Assembly (NCBI GenBank): GCA_035528235.1
Contig: DATKZB010000335.1
Span: 1 to 10,122 of the forward strand
Direction: 5' to 3'
Length of the DNA stretch: 10,122 nucleotides
DNA from: DATKZB01 sp035528235
GTDB lineage: Bacteria; Planctomycetota; Phycisphaerae; FEN-1346
The position numbers were made by a program, and so were the translations under genes. The first letter of the stretch is position 1. The number at the start of each line of letters is the position of its first letter. Of the stretch, positions 6,255 to 10,122 are shown piece by piece. Under the pieces are notes generated by a model, which saw only the letters and a program-made list of their open reading frames with translations, did no database searches and was not told the DNA's origin.

Positions 6255-7432
6255 TGCGTTCAGCCCTTCGGGGGCGCCTGACGTCCTACGCGTTTATCTC
6301 GCCCTGGCTGATTGCCCTGTGTTTTTTTATCGGGTTCCCGTTCCTGGCGGGGCTCTATTTCTCGTTCTGCGACTTCCCGCCGTTGAAGGTGCCGGTCTTC
6401 ATCGGCCTGGAGAACTACGCGGAGCTGCTCGGCGACGCGCGGTTCCACATGTCGCTGGGCGTGACGATGGTCTTCGCGGCCGCGGGCATCCCGATTGGCG
6501 TGCTGCTGGCGATTACGCTGGCGATGTTCCTGAACGCCCGGATTCGCGGCCAATCGTTCTACCGGGTCATCTTTTACATTCCGCACCTGGTGCCGACGGT
6601 GGTCGTGGCCATTCTGTGGCTGTGGATCTTCAACCCCGAGTTCGGCCTGCTGAACATCGTGCTGGCCCAGGTCATGCGGGTGGTGGACGGGTGGGCGGGC
6701 GTGTTCTTCGACCTGGAGGCGGCCTCGGCCGGCGCCTGGTTCGTCAAGCGCGAGGCGCTCATCCTGCTGGCGGCGCCGCTGACGCTGGCGCTGACGGTCT
6801 GGCCGGCCGTGCCGAAGTTTCTGCGGCCGAGCGCCAGGCTGCGGCAGTTCCTGATGACGTGCGCCCTGGTGCTGCTGGTGTTGGCCCTCGTGCCGCTGGC
6901 GGACGCCGTGCTGCACCGCGTTGCCCCGCGCGACATGGCGAAACTGCACGCGCCGGGCTGGCTTACCGACAAGTCGCCGCTGCCATCGGATGTGCCGTTC
7001 GCGCCCTCCTGGGCCCTGTGGGCCCTGATTGTCATGGGCATGTGGGGCGTCGGCCAGATGGCCGTCATCTACCTGGCGAAACTCCAGGACGTGCCGGTGG
7101 AACTCTACGAGGCGGCCGACATCGACGGTGCCAATTGGCTCCAGAAGGCCTGGCAGATTACGGTGCCGATGATATCGCCCGTCATCCTCTTCAACGTCGT
7201 CATGGCCATCATCGGCACGTTCCAGGTCTTCGCGGAGCCGTACATCATGACGGGCGGAGGCCCCGAGGACCGGACGTATTTCGTCGCCCTGTTCGTCTAT
7301 GACCAGGCGTTCCAGTACCAGCGGGTCGGCTACGGGTCGGCCGTGGCGTGGGCACTGTTTATCATGATCGTCGTGCTGACGATCCTGGCGTTCCGCCTCT
7401 CCCGGCGGCACGTGTACTACGCGGGACGGTAG
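6254..7432 (+). CDS. Sugar ABC importer permease, MalF/UgpA type, with an extra two-helix insertion
   Basis: 392 aa against about 290-310 for UgpA-like permeases. The ATG at 6254 is preferred over GTG at 6251 because GGAGGG (6241-6246) sits 7 bases upstream. It overlaps the preceding stop by one base. Core helices are at about 13-37, 68-93, 104-126, 253-275, 306-330 and 361-383. The EAA loop, which contacts the ATPase, is EAADIDGANWLQKAWQITVP (286-305). Between core TM3, ending in WIFNPEFGLLN (124-134), and GWLTDK (235-240), where the family normally has about 15 residues, there are about 90. These carry two more hydrophobic segments (about 168-187 and 200-220) joined by a basic turn (K188, R191, R195, R197). 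The protein forms the pore with the next gene's product. No ATPase gene is nearby. Confidence 0.92.
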   Translation: MRSALRGRLTSYAFISPWLIALCFFIGFPFLAGLYFSFCDFPPLKVPVFIGLENYAELLGDARFHMSLGVTMVFAAAGIPIGVLLAITLAMFLNARIRGQSFYRVIFYIPHLVPTVVVAILWLWIFNPEFGLLNIVLAQVMRVVDGWAGVFFDLEAASAGAWFVKREALILLAAPLTLALTVWPAVPKFLRPSARLRQFLMTCALVLLVLALVPLADAVLHRVAPRDMAKLHAPGWLTDKSPLPSDVPFAPSWALWALIVMGMWGVGQMAVIYLAKLQDVPVELYEAADIDGANWLQKAWQITVPMISPVILFNVVMAIIGTFQVFAEPYIMTGGGPEDRTYFVALFVYDQAFQYQRVGYGSAVAWALFIMIVVLTILAFRLSRRHVYYAGR

Positions 7433-7446
7433 AGGCGCCGCGAGGA

Positions 7447-7464
7447 CCGACGCGCGGGCGTCGG
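7447..7464 (+). other. Intercistronic hairpin between the two permease genes
   Basis: CCGACGC (7447-7453) and GCGTCGG (7458-7464) form a perfect 7-bp stem with the tetraloop GCGG, inside the 43-base gap. The only Shine-Dalgarno-like run, AAGGGG (7467-7472), starts two bases after the stem. The hairpin could modulate initiation on the second permease or stabilise processed mRNA. Confidence 0.45.
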
Positions 7465-7475
7465 GTAAGGGGCGA

Positions 7476-8837
7476 ATGCAACTCATGGCCGGCGAAAACG
7501 AAAAGCGACCCTCGTGGTACCTGCGCGGCATCGTCCACGCCATCCTGGCAACGGGGGCGATCTTCTTCCTCCTGCCCCTGGTGTGGATGGCCGCCACCAG
7601 CCTCAAACCCCTGAGCGAGACGATGAAGTACCCCGAGTCGGTCAGCGACGTGTTCTTCGGCAAGGGCGACGAGGCGGATATCGACGGCACGGCCTACCCC
7701 GTTGTCCGGGAACGCGATATCCGGCCGACCCCCGAGACGCCCTTCCACGTCGTCCGCCCCAAGGAACCCTTCAGCGCGGGCGAGTTGTGGCTGACCTTCG
7801 GACCCGAGATCTGGAAGAAGGCCGATGTGTTCAGCAACCAGGAGAAGACCCGGATGAACACCGAGGTCGGCCCGGCGATGAAGGTCCTGGCCGACGACAA
7901 GAACCGTTTCGACCCGAAGACGGGCATCCTGACGCTCCGGTCCGGCCGCAAGGTCCCGGCCGACCTCGTGCGCGAGGTCACCTCCGCTCCGCCGCGACCG
8001 CCTGCCACGGAGGGCGGGCCGCCGGTGCCCGACACGCTCTGGCTCGTCCGCGAGTGGCGGCCCGAGGACACCGACACCAAGGAGGTCGGGTCCACGGGCG
8101 GCGAGGTGACCCGGGCCTGGGACGTCGTGCCGGACAGCCAGATTCGGCGGCGCATCCGCATCATCCCCCAGAACTACCAGTACGCCCTGGCCCGGGTCAA
8201 CTTCAGTCGGTGCCTGCTGAACACGCTCTTTCTGTGCGTCATGTGCGTGGGTGGGGCGGTGTGCTCGTCGGTGGTCGTGGCCTACGGGTTTGCGTTTCTC
8301 GACTTCAGGGGGCGCGGTTTCCTGTTCGGCCTGACGGTGGCCACCATGATGATCCCGTTTGCCGTGACGATGATCCCGGTGTTCCTGTTGTACCGGGAAC
8401 TGGGCTGGACGGGTACCTTCAAGCCGCTCTGGGTGGCGACGTGGTTCGGCTCGGCGTTCTTCATCTTCCTGTTGCGGCAGTTCTTCCTGGGTCTGCCGAA
8501 GGACCTGCTCGATGCGGCGCGCATCGACGGCTGCACCGAACTCGAGATCCTCTGGCACGTCGTCGTGCCGCTCTCGCGGCCGGCGATTGCCATGGTGGCC
8601 CTGTTCACGTTCCTGGGGACGTGGAAGGACTTCATGGGGCCGCTGATTTACTTGCGGCACCAGTCGCAGTTCACACTCAGCCTGTCGCTCCAGGCGTTCC
8701 ACTCGGAGCACGGCGGGACGCCGTGGCACCTGCTGATGGCGGCCTCGACGGTGTTCAGTCTGCCGCTCATCATCCTCTTCTTCGCCGCCATGAAGACCTT
8801 CATCCGCGGCATCGCCATGACGGGCATCAAGGGATAA
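7476..8837 (+). CDS. Sugar ABC importer permease, MalG/UgpE type, with a large periplasmic-loop insertion
   Basis: 453 aa against about 270-290 for the family. TM1 is at 19-41, ending in the typical MAATSLKPLSE. The usual NYQYAL segment, followed by LLNTLF, should come 20-30 residues later but only appears at 233. The intervening roughly 185 residues are hydrophilic, with a Pro-rich stretch (PPRPPATEGGPPVP, near 171-184), and would lie in the periplasm. Remaining helices are at about 248-273, 279-303, 318-335, 367-392 and 421-445. The EAA loop begins LPKDLLDAARIDGCTELEIL (D346 in place of the usual E). The frame is open and unbroken, so this is an insertion, not a fusion by error. Two starts are possible: ATG 7476 and ATG 7485. 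AAGGGG lies 3 or 12 bases before them, so neither is ideal. It pairs with the preceding permease. Confidence 0.92.
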   Translation: MQLMAGENEKRPSWYLRGIVHAILATGAIFFLLPLVWMAATSLKPLSETMKYPESVSDVFFGKGDEADIDGTAYPVVRERDIRPTPETPFHVVRPKEPFSAGELWLTFGPEIWKKADVFSNQEKTRMNTEVGPAMKVLADDKNRFDPKTGILTLRSGRKVPADLVREVTSAPPRPPATEGGPPVPDTLWLVREWRPEDTDTKEVGSTGGEVTRAWDVVPDSQIRRRIRIIPQNYQYALARVNFSRCLLNTLFLCVMCVGGAVCSSVVVAYGFAFLDFRGRGFLFGLTVATMMIPFAVTMIPVFLLYRELGWTGTFKPLWVATWFGSAFFIFLLRQFFLGLPKDLLDAARIDGCTELEILWHVVVPLSRPAIAMVALFTFLGTWKDFMGPLIYLRHQSQFTLSLSLQAFHSEHGGTPWHLLMAASTVFSLPLIILFFAAMKTFIRGIAMTGIKG

Positions 8838-8839
8838 CG

Positions 8840-8867
8840 ATTTCGGATTTCGGATTTCGGAATTCGG
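8840..8867. repeat. Heptanucleotide tandem repeat, four units
   Basis: Three exact copies of ATTTCGG (8840-8846, 8847-8853, 8854-8860) and one variant, AATTCGG (8861-8867), begin three bases after the stop of the second permease. The repeat is AT-richer than its surroundings. It resembles the short heptamer arrays of the TTCGGAT/TTCGAAT kind often seen between genes in planctomycete-like and metagenomic genomes, which produce spurious 'NSEIRNPKS' peptides when translated. Confidence 0.75.
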
Positions 8868-8969
8868 ATTGGCGACGTACGACGCTGCGTGCTGCCTGCC
8901 AGACTTTCCATGCCTGTGAGTCTTTGTGCCGCCCGATTTCCCGGGGCTACCCTTATCGGAAATGCGCGT

Positions 8970-8975
8970 TATACT
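8970..8975 (+). promoter_or_regulatory. Candidate -10 box for the discoidin/propeller gene
   Basis: TATACT (5 of 6 to consensus) in the context CGCGTTATACTGTTTAGG, an AT-rich island in GC-rich DNA. It would start transcription near 8982 and leave a leader of about 64 bases. No good -35 is visible 16-18 bases upstream. It suggests that the 9046 gene has its own promoter rather than relying on read-through from the importer. Confidence 0.4.
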
Positions 8976-8983
8976 GTTTAGGT

Positions 8984-9018
8984 GGGCGCTGGGCGCGAGG
9001 GTGGGTGTGCGCGCCCGG
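8984..9018 (+). other. Leader element: hairpin overlapping a G-quadruplex motif
   Basis: A stem, CTGGGCGCG (8989-8997) with CGCGCCCGG (9010-9018), one G-T pair, 12-base loop. It overlaps four GGG tracts (8984-8986, 8991-8993, 8999-9001, 9003-9005) with spacers of 4, 5 and 1 bases. The hairpin uses one of the GGG tracts, so the two folds exclude each other. Both lie between the proposed transcription start and the Shine-Dalgarno at 9035-9041. No known riboswitch class is recognised. Confidence 0.35.
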
Positions 9019-9045
9019 CAGCAAGGCTTTGGCGAAAGGAGTTTC

Positions 9046-10122
9046 ATGGTCGTGGGCAACCCCGTTTTCCGTCCCGCCTGGCTGGTGGTCCTGGCGATGC
9101 TGAGCGCGAGTGTGGCCGCGGCGCCGGCACTGCCCGAGAACCTGGCCCCCAAGGCGACCGTTGCGGCAACGTCCGAGTACAACGACCAGTACCTGGCGAA
9201 GTTCGCCGTCGATGGCCGCCTCCCGCCGGCCGGCAGCAGCGACGACGTCGGCAAGGCCTGGGCCGTGCGCGGCGAGACGCACCGCGGCGGCGCCGAGTTC
9301 ACCCTCCAATGGCCGCAGCCGGTTACCGTGGCCGAGGTCATCTACTACGGCCGCACGGCCTGGCTGATGGGCGAGTGCTGGAAGGACTACGAGGTCTACG
9401 CCGACGATGCGGCCGACCCGGTGGCCAAGGGCCGGTTCAAGATGGTGCATGGGCCGCAGCGGGTCACGGTCGGGCCCCGGCAGGTACAGCGTCTGCGGCT
9501 GAAGTTCGTGGGGTCGTACGACGGGATGAACCCCGGCGCCTCGGAGATTCAGGTCTTTGCCGCGCCCCCGTCCGACAAGGCCCTTCGCGCCTACGTGCAA
9601 TCGCAGGGTGGCACGGTGCCGGTGGAGGAGTCGGAAGCCCTGGTCCGGTGCGTGGCCGAAGGGCGCCTGGGCTTCGACCGGCTTCTGGTCATCAAGCGCC
9701 GCGTCCTGAACCCCAGCCACGTGTACACGCGGCACTGCGAGGGGTTTGGGGCCGGCGGCGGGCTCTACGTGCTCTCGCCGCCCAGGCCCGACGGGAAACT
9801 CACCGAACTCGTCGCCTCGCCCGAAGGGCAGATTCTGGACATGGACCTCTCCTGCGACGGTCGCCAAGTCCTCTTCAGTTGGCGCCGTAGCGGCAAGGAA
9901 GGCTATCACGTTTTTCGGATAAACGTCGACGGGTCGGACCTCGTGCAGTTGACCGACGGGGCGTGGCACGACTACAACGCCTGCTGGCTGCCCGACGGCG
10001 GCATCGCGTTCATCTCGACCCGGTCGCCGCGCAGCGCCCTGTGTTTCACCACGCCGGCGGGCGTCCTGCATCGGATGGATGCCGATGGCAAGCGGGTCCG
10101 GCGCCTTAGTGCCAACTACGTC
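9046..10122 (+). CDS. Secreted discoidin (F5/8 type C) plus hydrazine-synthase-alpha-like/PD40 propeller protein, 3' end outside window
   Basis: 359 codons are open to the edge, so the gene is incomplete. AAAGGAG (9035-9041) lies 4 bases before the ATG. Residues 1-26 form a signal peptide (WLVVLAMLSASVAAA, then APAL). Residues about 31-172 are a discoidin/F5/8 type C beta-sandwich: NLAPKATVAATSEYND, KFAVDG, AEFTLQWPQPVTVAEVIYYG and finally GASEIQVFA, a likely carbohydrate-binding module. From about 211 the LLVIKRRVLNPSHVYTRHCEGF and GGGLYVL segments match the middle domain shared by hydrazine synthase alpha and many planctomycete paralogs. PD40/TolB-like blades follow: SCDGRQVLFSW, INVDGSDLVQLTDG, WLPDGGIAFISTR and MDADGKRVRRLS. 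Paralogs often carry a heme-binding CxxCH further on, which would lie outside the window. The protein is exported; its function is unknown, probably carbohydrate or surface binding. It is not evidence of anammox by itself. Confidence 0.85.
   Translation, partial: MVVGNPVFRPAWLVVLAMLSASVAAAPALPENLAPKATVAATSEYNDQYLAKFAVDGRLPPAGSSDDVGKAWAVRGETHRGGAEFTLQWPQPVTVAEVIYYGRTAWLMGECWKDYEVYADDAADPVAKGRFKMVHGPQRVTVGPRQVQRLRLKFVGSYDGMNPGASEIQVFAAPPSDKALRAYVQSQGGTVPVEESEALVRCVAEGRLGFDRLLVIKRRVLNPSHVYTRHCEGFGAGGGLYVLSPPRPDGKLTELVASPEGQILDMDLSCDGRQVLFSWRRSGKEGYHVFRINVDGSDLVQLTDGAWHDYNACWLPDGGIAFISTRSPRSALCFTTPAGVLHRMDADGKRVRRLSANYV

Noticed and set aside
8840..8867. CRISPR-like array
   Set aside because: Units are 7 bases with no spacers; it is a simple tandem repeat.
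8901..8923. AGACT/AGTCT inverted repeat followed by TT as a terminator for the importer operon
   Set aside because: It has only five base pairs with a 13-base loop and no real T-run. It is too weak to annotate, so I see no convincing terminator between 8838 and 9045.
9027..9038. CTTT-GGCG-AAAG stem over the ribosome binding site at 9035
   Set aside because: It has only four A-T-rich pairs that cannot be extended; unlikely to be stable.
7362..9341. 659-codon frame on the minus strand spanning permease 2 and the next gene start
   Set aside because: It crosses two real genes and the heptamer repeat, where it reads the well-known spurious NPNSEIRNPKS peptide. It has no domain and no sensible start.
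9046..10122. Evidence of an anammox organism from the hydrazine-synthase-like domain
   Set aside because: The domain is widespread in non-anammox planctomycete paralogs, and no hydrazine synthase beta or gamma or other anammox gene is present.

Overview
The window is a GC-rich stretch with strong G/C preference at third codon positions, and that bias is why long spurious frames run antisense to nearly every gene. The gene set points to a Planctomycetota-like bacterium, possibly Phycisphaerae or a relative. The clues are a secreted discoidin (F5/8 type C) protein fused to a hydrazine-synthase-alpha-like/PD40 propeller, a large two-part U32 protein, sugar ABC permeases with unusual insertions, and a heptanucleotide GATTTCG-type intergenic repeat. 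The taxonomy is an inference; no rRNA or tRNA gene is present.

Layout. The left quarter is read leftward: a large U32-family protein (133-2712), then 12 bases further on the first 40 codons of another gene leaving the window (1-120), possibly a GH20-type glycosidase. A 162-base divergent intergenic region (2713-2874) carries a good sigma70-type promoter for the rightward genes, a palindrome, and a -10-like box close to the U32 start codon. Read rightward are an SDR oxidoreductase (2875-3690), a GC-rich hairpin, an exported SMP-30/gluconolactonase-like lactonase (3793-4746), and a three-gene sugar ABC importer cassette: a membrane-anchored substrate-binding protein (4794-6254), a UgpA/MalF-type permease (6254-7432) and a MalG/UgpE-type permease (7476-8837). 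After a 208-base intergenic region with a heptamer repeat, a -10 box and a hairpin/G-quadruplex leader, the secreted discoidin/PD40 protein begins (9046) and runs off the right edge.

How the genes may work together. The right-hand genes look like a carbohydrate uptake and processing locus. A periplasmic lactonase and a surface or periplasmic carbohydrate-binding/propeller protein flank an importer for a sugar or oligosaccharide. No ATPase is encoded here, so the permeases probably use a shared MsmX/UgpC-type ATPase from elsewhere. The SDR could oxidise a sugar-type substrate, but a terminator-like hairpin and a separate -10 box suggest it is transcribed apart from the lactonase.

The most notable signal is in the importer, where all three components are larger than the usual family architecture. 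The substrate-binding protein has an uncleaved-looking N-terminal anchor and a charged helical tail. The first permease has an extra two-helix hairpin between core TM3 and TM4. The second has about 150 extra soluble residues in its first periplasmic loop. A second notable point is that the SDR has proline where the catalytic serine should be. I see no CRISPR array, insertion sequence, phage gene or defence system.
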